Shown here in pieces: positions 1-11,089 of a stretch of DNA of 64,000 bases. Origin of the DNA: Henckelia pumila (taxonomy: Eukaryota > Streptophyta > Magnoliopsida > Lamiales > Gesneriaceae); assembly GCF_033568475.1 (NCBI RefSeq), contig NC_133121.1, positions 134,510,375 through 134,574,374 on the forward strand. Reading direction: 5' to 3'. The notes beneath the pieces are model-generated. The model was not told the origin of the DNA. It saw only the letters and a list, made by a program, of their open reading frames with translations, and ran no database searches. The position numbers and the translations under genes are program-made. Every line of letters starts with the position of its first letter. Within the stretch, counting starts at the first letter, position 1.

Positions 1-16
1 CCTAGTTGCCTTGGCG

Positions 17-967
17 CTACCTCTCCATGACCATAGAGGCTAATGGCTTTCCAATTTGTAGAAAACTCGTGGACTCACCAATCTTATGGTTTCCATCTTT
101 CTGCGCCTCGACGTCGTCGTTGTTTTCGTCTTCCTCTGCCACATAGTTCGTTAGGGAATACTCGATATCGACCTTTTTATGGTACAACTTGATCATAAAA
201 AGATAAAGTGCCACGACGAAAATTGTCATCACTGTTATGTACCAACTAAATTGAATGTTCACTAACGATTTGGCACGTTCTAGCGACTCTTTGTCGTGGC
301 ACCGGACCACATCGTGACTTTCCTCCAAGTTTATGAAGCAACCTTTAGGTAGGAGGCTAGGGGTCCATAACATGTAACCCATGACCACGAGCCAAACACC
401 CTGGAACATAATGCTAGCAGACCTAACAAAGCTATTCAAGAAACTTTGGGGGTAACTAATGCCTAAAAGGGTGGTGGAAAGTGATACAAAGATGGCAATT
501 TGAAGAAGCCAGTGGTATTGGCCCTCAACCCCCATGTGATCCGTGGAGTGGAGATGGAAGAGGAGCAGTTGCTGCCCGAAAGCCACCGCGCCTAGCATAT
601 TGGTGAGTCCGTAACGTGCCGGAGGGGCGAGCTTATCTAGCACGATTGAGAGGAACGCATACGTGAAGAAAGTTAAGGAGATGTTGGAATGCTCGAAACT
701 GTGGAGATGGTTAGAAGGGATGGTTCCGTCGGGGTCGAAGGGCTGGTGGCGATCGGGCCCTATGAAGAGTTCCATTGCTATGGACATGGAGCTTCCGATC
801 ATGATCAAGTAGAGCTCGAGATACTTGATTCTTGAAGTTGGAAACCATGGCGAAGATATGTAGGAATTCGGGTTCAGGCCATGCAACTTGATGTGATTGA
901 GAATATGCCATAATCCTATGATGAAAAAGCCAAATCCAAGTGCCACATGCCCAATGAAACTACCCAT
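17..967 (-). CDS. DUF716 (TMEM45-like) multi-pass membrane protein, gene 1
   Basis: Single-exon reading frame of 316 residues, the usual length for plant DUF716 (PF04819) proteins. Seen: about seven hydrophobic segments (roughly residues 8-26, 47-66, 95-113, 119-140, 150-171, 183-203, 237-262), the conserved stretch FHLHSTDHMGVEGQYHWLLQ after segment 4, and an acidic cytosolic-type tail rich in E, D and N. It aligns end to end with the intact paralogue at 43699-44631 and with the broken one at 11682-14877, which supports this start (MG.. followed by HV..GFG). Family knowledge: an integral membrane protein of unknown biochemical role; the Pfam note mentions a possible link to viral response in plants. 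It is the most diverged of the three copies here. No frameshift or stop is seen, so it is probably functional. Confidence is high for family, low for role. Confidence 0.93.
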   Translation of the reverse strand: MGSFIGHVALGFGFFIIGLWHILNHIKLHGLNPNSYISSPWFPTSRIKYLELYLIMIGSSMSIAMELFIGPDRHQPFDPDGTIPSNHLHSFEHSNISLTFFTYAFLSIVLDKLAPPARYGLTNMLGAVAFGQQLLLFHLHSTDHMGVEGQYHWLLQIAIFVSLSTTLLGISYPQSFLNSFVRSASIMFQGVWLVVMGYMLWTPSLLPKGCFINLEESHDVVRCHDKESLERAKSLVNIQFSWYITVMTIFVVALYLFMIKLYHKKVDIEYSLTNYVAEEDENNDDVEAQKDGNHKIGESTSFLQIGKPLASMVMER

Positions 968-1039
968 CTTGTATCAACTTGAAAGTAGTAGTAGTTGAAG
1001 CGGTTTAATTTTTGTAAAGGGACTATAGGTAGTGGATTG

Positions 1040-1050
1040 GTTTTTATATG
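1040..1050 (-). promoter_or_regulatory. TATA box and conserved leader of DUF716 gene 1
   Basis: Read on the minus strand, ATATAAAAACC lies about 75-80 bp before the gene 1 start codon and is followed by a block matching CACTACCT..AG.CCCTTTAC. The same TATA plus block occurs before genes 2 and 3, so it is a conserved core promoter and leader, not chance AT richness. Confidence 0.7.
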
Positions 1051-1089
1051 ATGGAGTATGGGGCCGGGAAGAAACATGAAATCTGTGGT

Positions 1090-1767
1090 CTGGATATTGC
1101 TTGTAAATGAGCAGTTGAATACATAATTCTAAAGTTTGAAAATTCTAAGAGGGTTCTCTTATCTTTTCTAGCTTGGAGAGTAAGAAGAATATGAGATCGA
1201 GAAAAGTTGACCAAAGACTAATTTCTATAATATATGTATGAAATATGGTTTAAATCTAACTTTGGAAATTATTCATGTATGTTATCCGGGTTTTTATTAA
1301 ATTAACGATAAAAAAAAAATCGATTTCAAAAATTACGTGGAACATGAAAAATTTCATATATACGTTATTTGGCAGCCGTCCACTGTCGGTGGCAGCGAAG
1401 GCTGCCATGTTGGCATGCCCACACGGCACTCACCCATCCCACCCATTTTTGGCTCCATGAGCACTAAATACATATATTATGTTCCATTTACTTTTATATT
1501 AAAATGCCTTCATGCGCATTAAATACATATTATGTTCCCTTTACTTTTATATTGAAATGCATTAACACGAAAAAATAAATGTTAACTTACAATTTCAGCG
1601 TGAAAATTTAATTCACACGGAAAAAATAATGTTTACGTGTAAATAATTAATGCACGTGGAATCATATTGGCTATATAATGAGAACATGAGAATCCGGCAA
1701 TATCATTAAACTCTTAAGAAATATTTCTTTCCTTGATTCATTGACATTAAGAGCTCTTGATTCGGCT
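1090..1767. other. Intergenic region upstream of DUF716 gene 1, no gene seen
   Basis: AT-rich, with only short spurious reading frames. Around 1195-1230 it keeps a block (AGTTGACCAAAGACTAATTT) that also occurs upstream of genes 2 and 3 near 23015 and 46985, marking the distal edge of the shared upstream sequence. A two-copy tandem repeat of about 57 bp (ATTAAATACATATTATGTTC-type units) lies at about 1460-1572. Confidence 0.5.
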
Positions 1768-2277
1768 GTAGAAAATTCTTCTGAAAATCTTCAATCATCT
1801 TCAACGTTAAGAGCTCTTGGTTTTCTGCAAGTCGAAGTTTCTATTTGATCATGACTCTTCCTCTCGCGCGCAGTCATCTTTCCTCGATATACGTAGAGTC
1901 TTGAGAACTAGGAAAAATTCCTTACTTAGATTCCTAAAAATATGGAAACATGTGATTTAAGACATCAAATTTTTTTAATTAAGATAACGATGAGTCTAAG
2001 TAAGACAAAACTTAATAACAATATCTAATCAAGATAGGAAATAACATTAAGTAATTTGTATCTTGCAAGCTTATTCCTTTCAAATCACATAACATTTTTT
2101 TATGTCGAAAGTATTATTTGTTATAAATATAAATCAGATTGACTCATCTTATAAAAGTAGATTAATCGTGATATCAACTAAAAAAAACTTTTTTTATATC
2201 GTTATCATCAATATATGTAAAATACTTTTGCGCCGTGGTATATAGGTGATTTTTTTTTTTGAATTTTGAGAAGTAAT

Positions 2278-3638
2278 GGATCGAGCAAATACTGCAACTG
2301 AAAATCAACCTAAATATATATATCAATTAAGCTCGAATATATCACAAGTGCACGAGTCAAGTAATAATATAGTGTACAAAGTACGAGTATCGTCCCGCAG
2401 AGATTGATGTCTGACAAAATTACTCAAGTATTATTCTTTAGTTAATTAAGATAAGATGATAATAAATTAATAAACTAAAATAAAATATGAAAAAAGCAAA
2501 ATAATAAAATTAAATTTCAGAAAATAAATAAACGATTCTTTAGAATCTCGGTTCACCTACCTCTTTTTCTTCTCTAATGATTGAAATTCGGTTCTCAAGT
2601 CATGCTTTTGACGGAATTCCCTAATCTATCAATATACTCTGTCGAGCTATATTAATCTAATTAACAAATTGCAATAACCAAGTGTCCTTGTGTTATTTAA
2701 CAATTGTAATTGCATTAACGATGACTATCAACATGTATCCAACCTCATATTTCTATGTAAGTTGTAGATCCATGGACTATATTACTCTATCATGTTATAA
2801 AATCACCTTTCAGAATCAATTATAACACATAAAATCAATTCGAAGTTGATCAACATCCAAATAATCATTAAACACAGTAATATAATCAAGAATGCATAAA
2901 AACCAAATTCAATCTTCAAGAAGAAATCAAAACAAAGTTTTGGGGGTAGGATCCCCTAAATCCCAACAAAAATAAGAGAGAAAAGAAGAAACTAGTTTGC
3001 GCGGTTCTTAATTGAGATCTTCATGCCGTCTCCCTCTTTTGCTCTTGGTTCTCGCTTGGTGGCCACCTCTCTCCCTCTTTTTGCGTCTCCCTCTGATCTC
3101 CTTTTTATATGTACTTGAAAGCCTCTCAAATAAAACCCGTGACTCAAGACTTTTAAAATCTCGAAAATTCTGACTTTTTTCCTTCCGTGTCGCGCCATGG
3201 CGCAGGACAAAGCACGCCATGGCGTGAAAAGTTCTGTCCCAAATGTCTTTTTTTTTTGTCCAGGTCGCGCCTAGGCGCTCAAAACTTGCGCCTAGGCGCC
3301 ATATTTTCTTCCCAGCGCGCAGTTTTCTTGAAAAAATTTAGAACTTGAGTTCCAGCCGTCGGATCGAGATAAAATTTGGACAGCAGCTTCAAAACATCTT
3401 GTACTACGATCTGAACAGTGAAGATTTGATTTAGAGCAGTTTAGAATTAAATTTGAATTTTTGACCAAGGCTGCTCCGTAATTCATTCTTCAAAAAACCA
3501 TTTTCTACAAAATTAACCCGGACAGTGAAATGCACAAATAAGTAATAAATCACTCAAAAACAATACATAAAACAATATGAGACCAAACATATGCATGCAA
3601 AATAAACATAAAATAATGCACACAAAATGCACTTATCA
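2278..3638 (-). repeat. 3' LTR of the Athila-like element
   Basis: About 1.36 kb and highly similar to 6128-7520, but lacking about 36 bp present in the partner near 6571-6606 (TTGTGGAATCCTCTAGC...). It contains two pairs of GC-rich palindromes, CGCCATGGCG twice (about 3194-3225) and GCGCCTAGGCGC twice (about 3267-3299). Confidence 0.9.
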
Positions 3639-5041
3639 ATACCCCCATACTTAAATCTTGCTCACCCTCGAGCAAGACAAGAAAAACAATATGCAAACAA
3701 TAACAAAAATAAGAATGAATCATGAACGTGCACAGCCCTCGAAAAGTCCCCACATTCAAAAATTAAAAACCACAAACTTCTGATTGTTCACAATAACTAT
3801 CAGTTTAACGTAAACGTGTGTGTGTGTCATGTTATTTCAGTTTCGTGCAACTTTAAAAGAATCCATCCTAAGAATGTTTAGCGACCTTTGACAATTCAAT
3901 GCAAGTATCACAATTCAGCACTCCTTCATCCCAACAATCCCAAACAAAACATGCATTCTCTTGAGAATAATTACGTACCTCCGGATTTTGCACCCGATTT
4001 TTTTATAAGCCCCAATAATTACCCGCAAACTTAGCTATAACTAAGATAGGATTCGAATTTCAATCCCCTCGTTTATAGCCCGGATGGAACTACAATCCCA
4101 TTTATCCCGCAAACTTAGCTATGGAAAATTGATTAGGATTTCAACCATTTTCCAAACCTAGATGGAATTGTTATTTTAAAATTTGTTTAAAAATTTTCTA
4201 TTAACCCCATGGACTCCGCATACTTAGTCAAGAACAAGATATTAGGATTTCAATCCCTCGCTCGTAACTTGGATGGAGTTAACTTAATTTTCAAAAAAAG
4301 TTTTTTTTTTTCAAAAAAATTATAGGTACGCCCAAAATCACACATGCAATGTCTAACAATCATCAAGAATCCAAAGACACTATCATGATCAACAAACATC
4401 TATTGTCGTGCAATGATCAAACAAACACGAACTTCATCAATTACTTGATACACTACACCAATCTAACATGCGTGCTTAATATGATTCACGATTCAACCAA
4501 AAGCTTCTCATGTTCAATCAAAAGCAACATTTTTTCAAAAATAATTTTTTTCAACTCTATCATCATCGGCTAACAGTCATCATTCTACTTATTCACATAA
4601 CACAAACACAAAACATAATGATATGCATGAATACGAACTATATCAATAATCTAAACCATATGAATGAAAAACATAATGACGAACGAAACAAAACTAAATA
4701 ACACCCTCATACTTATCCAAAGCATTGCCCTTAATGCTCTAGAACAATGAACAGAATGAGAAACGGACAAATGCAAAACAAAAATAAACACAATGAAAAC
4801 AAAAAAAACACTCCCCTGGTCAATCATCGTGGTGTAAATCCATCTGCCGCTGCTGCACCACATTTCTTAGGCCATCAATATTCCAAAATATTCACCTTGC
4901 AAGTCAAAAATTTTGAGGGATTAAACATGATCAACTCAATATAAAGCAACAACTAGATAAAAACTAACACTAAAAAAAATGATGTAAAAATCTTGGGTTG
5001 CCTCCCAAGTAGCGCTTGAGTTTCAGTCTTCAGCTCGACCC
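3639..5041 (-). other. Non-coding interior of the Athila-like element
   Basis: No reading frame of note. It contains imperfect repeats of CGCAAACTTAGCTAT and ATTAGGATTTCAA (about 4020-4270), and close to the gag-like frame CTTGGGTTGCCTCCCAAG (about 4992-5009), a palindromic motif common in this class of plant element. Confidence 0.6.
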
Positions 5042-5968
5042 TCAGAAGCACTCATCAAAGAGCGGTTGACGCCCAAAGTAAGTGTCAAATGACACCACAA
5101 ATGGGTGTTTGTTCCATGTGCCCTCAAGCTTGGCCAGATGTAAGCAGTTTATGCTCGTCACCTCAACAACACTCCATAGCAGCTGATAAACATGGGAGAA
5201 GAACATCTCTATAGGTTCTCGGAGAACAAATTCTTGTGAAATTTGTGTTGGCGGTGTATCTGCATATATTGTCTCCTTTATAACTTCTTTCGGTTGAGGT
5301 TCAATGGGAAGAGAAAACTCAAACACCTCTTGATCTTCAACATGAATTGATTCGCATTCCAAATCATGGTTCTCTAAGTCACCATCATCGAACCAAATTT
5401 GGGGAATCAATGTTTGAGTATCTTTCTTCACTTCATGTTCTTGGTGTTCATGGAGAATTGATATTTTGAGATTCTCTATCTTCTCCTCAAGGTGGCATCT
5501 AGAATTGATTAGATCTTCTATAGCTCGCTCGTTCATGGACACGTACTTGCTCACCATATCCTCTAATGAATGCATGATCAATTGAGAACAAATTACCTCC
5601 TCCTCTTGAAGTTCGAATGGTTGGTCTGAAAAATCTGGGTAACAAGTATCTTGTGGGTCTTGGTGGCTCCAAATATGTGGTGTAAGATCCCAATACCGGT
5701 GGTAGTTAAATTCTGCCCTATCATCTAATATGTGTATCGCACTGTCATCATCTAGGTAAAATAATGGACAACCAGTTTGCAAAGCTCCATTAATTATCCA
5801 TCTCCTTGTCACTGCATCCAAACCATTAAGAAAAAATTTAAGAATAGAGTAATTGGAGAAATTATGATACCGAAATGTGTTCGCCAAATTATTGAATCTC
5901 TCACATGCTGCGTAGAACGGTTCTCCATGTTGCTGGGTAAAACTCGTGAATACTTGTCGATTGATCAT
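5042..5968 (-). CDS. Gag-like protein of the Athila-like element
   Basis: Open frame of 308 residues. The N-terminal 55 residues (F..QHGEPFYAACERFNNLAN...YSILKFFLNGLDAVTRRWI) match the plant retrotransposon gag core (PF03732 type: 'F.Q..GES.YEAWERF..LL....', then 'F.NGL...TR'). The middle (about 120-240) is acidic, probably coiled-coil (HSLEDMVSKYV..RAIEDLINSRCHLEEKIENLK), and the C-terminus (KHPFVVSFDTYFGRQPLFDE) is not recognised. There is no CCHC knuckle and no downstream pol, so the element would need enzymes from elsewhere. The first residues may be missing, because the frame opens close to the 5' leader and the usual gag N-terminus is not present. Confidence 0.7.
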   Translation of the reverse strand: MINRQVFTSFTQQHGEPFYAACERFNNLANTFRYHNFSNYSILKFFLNGLDAVTRRWIINGALQTGCPLFYLDDDSAIHILDDRAEFNYHRYWDLTPHIWSHQDPQDTCYPDFSDQPFELQEEEVICSQLIMHSLEDMVSKYVSMNERAIEDLINSRCHLEEKIENLKISILHEHQEHEVKKDTQTLIPQIWFDDGDLENHDLECESIHVEDQEVFEFSLPIEPQPKEVIKETIYADTPPTQISQEFVLREPIEMFFSHVYQLLWSVVEVTSINCLHLAKLEGTWNKHPFVVSFDTYFGRQPLFDECF

Positions 5969-6127
5969 CTCAAAGTATTACACCAGATGAATTCCTGCAA
6001 AAATAAAATAGAAAACGGTAGATAACGCAGGAATAAAATAGAATAAATAAAAAGAAGAAATTAACTAAAGAAAATAACAAAAAGTAAAATTTGTCTATTT
6101 CAATCCCCGGTAACAACACCAAAAACT

Positions 6128-7520
6128 TGATCGAGCAAATACTACCACTGAAAATCAACCTAAATATATATATCAATTAAGCTCGAATATATCGCAAGTG
6201 CACGAGTCAAGTAGTAATATAGTGTACAATGTACGAGTATCGTCCCACAGAGATTGATGTCTGACAAAATTACTCAAATATTATTCTTTAGTTAATTAAG
6301 ACACGATGATAATAAATTAATAAACTAAAATAAAATATGAAAAAAAGCAAAATAATAAAATTAAATTTCAGAAAATAAATAAACGATTGTTAGAATCTCG
6401 GTTCACCTACCCCTTTTTCTTCTCTAATGATTGAAATTCGGTTCTCAAGTCATGCTTTTGACGGAATTCCCTAATCTATCAATATACTCTGTCGAGCTAT
6501 ATTAATCTAATTAACAAATTGCAATAACCAAGTGTCCTTGTGTTATTTAACAATTACAATTGCATTAACGATTTGTGGAATCCTCTAGCTTTCGACCTAT
6601 TGGAGTATGACTATCAACATGTATCCAACCTCATATGTCTATGCAAGTTGTAGATCCATGGACTATATTACCCTATCATGTTATAAAATCTCCTTTCAGA
6701 ATCAATTATAACACATAAAATCAATTCGAAGTTGATTAATCTCCAAATAATCATTAATAAACACAGTAATATAATCAAGAATGCATAAAAATCAAATTCA
6801 ATCTTCAAGAAGAAATCAAAACAAAGTTTTGGGGGTAGGATCCCCTAAATCCCAACAAAAATAAGAGAGAAAAGAAGAAACTAGTTTGCGCGGTTCTTGA
6901 GATCTTCACGCCGTCTCCCTTTTTTGCTCTTGGTTCTCGCTTGGTGGCCGCCTCTCTCCCTCCTTTTGTGTCTCCCTCTGATCTCCTTTTTATATGTACT
7001 TGAAAGCCTCTCAAATAAAGCCTGTGACTCAAGACTTTTAAAATCTCGAAAATTCTTATTTTTTTCCTTCCGTGTCGTGCCATGGCGCAGGACAAAGCAC
7101 GCCATGGCGTGAAAAGTTCTGTCCCAAATGTCTTTTTTTCGTCCAGGTCGCGCCTAGGCGCTCAAAACTTGCGCCTAGGCGCCATATTTTCTTCCCAGCG
7201 CGCAGTTTTCTTGAAAAATTTAGAACTTGTGTTCCAGCCGTCGGATCGAGATAAAATTTGGGCAGCAGCTTCAAAACATCTTGTAATACAATCGGAATGG
7301 TGGAGATTGGATTTAAGCACTCTAGAATTAAATTTGAATTTTTGACAAAGGCTGCTCCGTAATTCATTCTTCAAAAACCCATTTTCCTACAAAATTAACC
7401 CGGAGAGTGAAATGCACAAATAAGCAATAAATCACACAAAAACAATACATAAAACAATATGAGACCAAACATATGCATGCAAAATAAACATAAAATAATG
7501 CACACAAAATGCACTTATCA
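6128..7520 (-). repeat. 5' LTR of the Athila-like element
   Basis: About 1.39 kb partner of 2278-3638. It begins (plus reading) TGATCGAG and ends CACTTATCA, so it keeps TG..CA ends. It carries the same pairs of GC-rich palindromes near 7080-7110 and 7150-7185. Short open frames here on both strands are by-products of the repeat. Confidence 0.9.
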
Positions 7521-8129
7521 GTAATGTTCTCGTTCTTTAATCTGCACAAAAAATGTGTTACACGTTAACTGAAGAAGAATTTAAATTGATCGAATCGTAA
7601 AATATTTAAAGCCAAACAAAATTAACGAATATAGTCGGTAAGAACTCAAATATACAAGTAAATTTACAATTTTGTGTTTGTGAGAACTAAAAAGTAAAAA
7701 TAGGACTATTCCATTGTCACAATATAACTCTTCAAACTACTCAAAAAATTAATTTATTTTTTATCCAGTTTTTGTTTTTTTGGCAATTATTCTTCAAAAC
7801 AAACTTTAATCACTAACATATATATAATTAATTGATTGTGCTTTATTAGATCTAGAGAACACTCACATACTAAAATTTATTCTTTTCTATCAATATTAAG
7901 GAGAATGGTGTTTTTTTTTTTTGAAACAAAAACACAAAATTAAGTAAAAAATAAACTAAAACAATATAGGGGACATCTTGTTTCAATTTTTATTGATTTT
8001 TTTATCAATAAATTTCTTACATAAAACTCAGCCCTCAATGATGTAAAATTCTGGTTTGATCACCCTACAAAAAGTCAATGAATATGAAATCATGCATGGA
8101 TTAATCACTACAAAAATTCTTTGGTTTTA

Positions 8130-8765
8130 GCCACGCCCAAAACCGTGGTTAAAAAATTTAACCACGGTTTTAGCCACGGTTTTTGAAACCGTGGTTAAAT
8201 CCACCGTTGCTAAGGTTAACAACGGTTTTTTGAAAACCGTGGTTAATTTAGCAACGATTTTGAAAAAACCGTGGTTAAATTACCAACGGATTTCTAGGAA
8301 ACCGTGGCTAAATTAACAACGGTTTTATAAAAACCGTGGTTAAATTAATCACGGTTGTTAAAAAACCATGGCTAATTTAGCAACGTTTTTTTTGGAAACC
8401 GTGGTTAATGTTCCACGGTTTTTTCAAAACAGTTGGTAATTTGGGCCACAGTTTTTGCCAAACCGTGGCTAAATTAACAACGGTAGATAAAAACCGTGGT
8501 TAAATTAACCACGGTTTTTATAAAACCGTAGGTAATTCTACCACGGTTTTTAAAAAACCGTTGGTAATTTAGCCACAGTGTTTCTCAAACCGTGGTTAAA
8601 TTACCAACGGTAGCTTAAAACCTTGGTTATTATTACCAACGGTTTAAAAACACCGTGGTTATCTTAACCACGGTTTTTTAAAAATTCGTGGTTAAGATAA
8701 CCACGGTTTTTGAGTAAACCGTGGTTATTTTTACCACGGTATTAAATAATCCGTGGTTATTGTAT
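8130..8765. repeat. Subterminal repeat array, left end of CACTA 1
   Basis: More than 25 degenerate copies of AACCGTGGTTAA or its reverse, often paired as short hairpins separated by 4-8 A/T bases. The same unit fills 11090-11655 at the other end. Confidence 0.85.
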
Positions 8766-8783
8766 CCAGCGCTATTTGTTTAA

Positions 8784-9222
8784 TCAATTCTGCGATGAAT
8801 TCCCCTTGTCTCTCGGAATCCTACGATTAGCATACAATATTATCATTACCAACTCGAAGGTGATAAGAATATTAAATGTCAAATCGTAAATTAAATATAA
8901 TCTTACTCTGATGTAAGATTTGAACCAACCGAAGAAGTTTGCTTGTATGTTGGAGTCTAAATCTTGATGACTTATCCCAGGAATCTCTGCACGCATTTGC
9001 TCCTCGTAAATTCTAAGCAAATATGAAAATGTTGTCAGAATGAAATACCAAAAAAATTTATGCCTATCAGTAAGATTGAAATAATGAACATATAACATTG
9101 CATACCTCACGTAGGACTTCAGTTCAACACAGTTCAACAAAACATATGTCGCCACAACATGATATTCCTCGTTTGACAGCCATCTAGGTTTTCTTCCACC
9201 GATATGTCTACCACGAACCGTT
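8784..9222 (-). pseudogene. CACTA transposase (TNP2-like) C-terminal remnant
   Basis: Minus-strand translation from 9222 gives GGRKPRWLSNEEYHVVATYV followed by LLNCVELKSYVR, matching the 'G.+..LS..E...A..YVL.NC.E..P' segment near the end of plant TNP2 transposases. After a probable intron (about 9013-9110, GTATGC..TTGCTTAG on the minus strand) the frame continues IYEEQMRAEIPGISHQDLDS and then FFGWFKSYI, matching the following '..F..WF...I' segment. The catalytic part of the transposase is absent and the reading runs into unrelated sequence, so this is a relic. Confidence 0.65.
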
Positions 9223-9239
9223 AATATTGAAAAAAGCTC

Positions 9240-11089
9240 TGAAATGGATGGGAGAAGGAGAGAAGAAGAAAATCGTGTGAAATGGATGGGGAGGAAATAG
9301 AAAATAATTTTGTATGTACGTGTGTGTATTTTGTGTATCTTTATATATTTAGGTTTAAAATTTGATCAGATCAATATTATTTCAATTTTTATGTGCCATA
9401 AAAAAAATTAAATATATATTTTAATACCATCTATATATCGATTTTTTAATATGTATTTTTAAAACATCAATTAATAATTTGGCTTTAATTATTTTAATGA
9501 GTAAAAATTAATTTGGTATTTAAATTATTAGTTAAATGTCAAATTGGTATATGAACTTTGTTAATTATTTAATTGGTACATGTCCACTTGATTTTAATCA
9601 AATTATGATGAAGAAAATGATATAATGGTCTTCTGATAATACAAATTAATTAAAACGATAATATTATTTTAGTTTCAAAACCAGTTTCATCATTTTTGTC
9701 CGTCAAAAAACCAAAAACGACTTTAAATTTTTTATTAGTCATATTCTCTTATAAAATTATTATGTTTAAATACACTTTCAATTTTTGATTTGTTTATTAA
9801 AAAACATGTGTCTCGCTATGATCCCTTTTGAAAATCGATAACCGACGGCGAAAATATGGTGATTTAAATCGACGAAAAATGTTTGAAGAAGTAAAGAAAG
9901 AAGATGGAAGGGAGATCGAGCGTGTGAGGCGGTGGAAGTGATGGGTTTTGTGGAGAGACAAGATATATAGATATATATTTATATTTTATCATAATATAAA
10001 TATAATAATATTATTATAATTAAATGTGTGTATTCAAAATATTTATTTGTGGTTAAAATTTGACCTGATTTAAGTTATTTCAACTCCTACGTGCTCTATA
10101 AATCAAATAAATATTTTAATATCGTATATAAACATATATTAAGGAAAACTATGTGGACCAATTTATTACAAAAGAAACAAAAAATGTCAAAAACATAATA
10201 ATAAATGAGGGAGGATACGAGAAGTACATGTGAATGAATATTTAATTAATTCTTAAGTATATTATATGGAAAATATTCATGTTAATTAGAACAAAATGAA
10301 AAACTATGGTTACTTTTAGCCACAATTTTGTAATTTCCGTCTTATTTTTAGCCACAGTTTAAATAAAATCGTGGTTATTCAATCACGATTTTTAAAAATC
10401 GTGGCTAGTTTAACCACGGTTTAAAAAAACCGTGGTTAATTAGGCACGGTTAATAAAAATCATGGCTAATTAAACTTTCAATTTTTTATTTGTTTATTAA
10501 AAAACAAATATCTCGTTATGGCGGATTTTAATGGGTGTTTTGATGAGTTTTTCTAATAAAATAATTTCAAATTAAATATTAGTAGAACTTAAGTAATATT
10601 TTTATCAAAATAATATTCAATAAATTTTTACATAGTTAAAATTAAAATAATGAAAAAATATTGTATAACATTCAATATTTATTTAATATTTTTTTTCAAA
10701 ATATTATCAAGAAAACTAAATATAAAAAAATTAGAATTTTAGCTTAAAAAATATTTATTTATTTTTTATCGTATCAATTTATTTATTTACAATTATTTAG
10801 ATATTTTTTAGGAATTAATATAATATAATTTATCTAATCCTTCTCGTTGAAATATATAATCTATCTAATATAATAATATTATGTACAAATAAAAATTTTA
10901 ATCAAATCACTTTTTAATATATAACGGGAAGAAATAACAAATACATGTTTTAAAATATTATTTAATTATTTGGAATAACAATAATAATAATTTAATGTTT
11001 GTAATAATAATTTTGGCAATAATTATATAAAATATTTACTCAATAAAAATAATATATTCGATAAGTATTTTTTTTGAACGACTTGTTTT
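9240..11089. other. Non-coding interior of CACTA 1
   Basis: AT-rich with no open frame. 9840-10310 and 10480-11085 are reverse-complement matches of 17150-17650 and 15280-16110 in CACTA 2, showing that the two elements belong to one family and lie in opposite orientation. Confidence 0.6.

Larger units (their letters stand above)
2278..7520 (-). mobile_element. Non-autonomous Athila-like Ty3/gypsy LTR retrotransposon
   Basis: Two long direct repeats (2278-3638 and 6128-7520) flank a 2.5-kb interior. The insert is bounded by the 5-bp duplication GTAAT (2273-2277 and 7521-7525), and the empty site is in copy B near 27530. Orientation is minus: next to the left LTR the minus strand reads a purine tract (TATGGGGGTAT) before TGATAAGTGC, and next to the right LTR it reads TTGGTGTTGTTACCGGGGAT, a degenerate form of the TTGGCGCCGTTGCCGGGG primer-site region typical of Athila-type elements. 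The interior codes only a gag-like protein; no protease, reverse transcriptase, RNase H or integrase was found. The outer base of the left LTR is mutated (GG instead of TG). Confidence 0.9.

Noticed and set aside
2992..3210. Open frames repeated at 6805-7112
   Set aside because: They occur in both LTRs of the Athila-like element and on both strands; LTR sequence, not genes.
4349..4944. Several 63-74 residue frames in the Athila-like interior
   Set aside because: Low-complexity N/H/I-rich translations of AT-rich non-coding DNA on the strand opposite to the element's transcription.
8130..8765. CRISPR-like repeated array
   Set aside because: Units are degenerate, in both orientations, without spacers of fixed length, and lie at the ends of a CACTA transposon in plant DNA.
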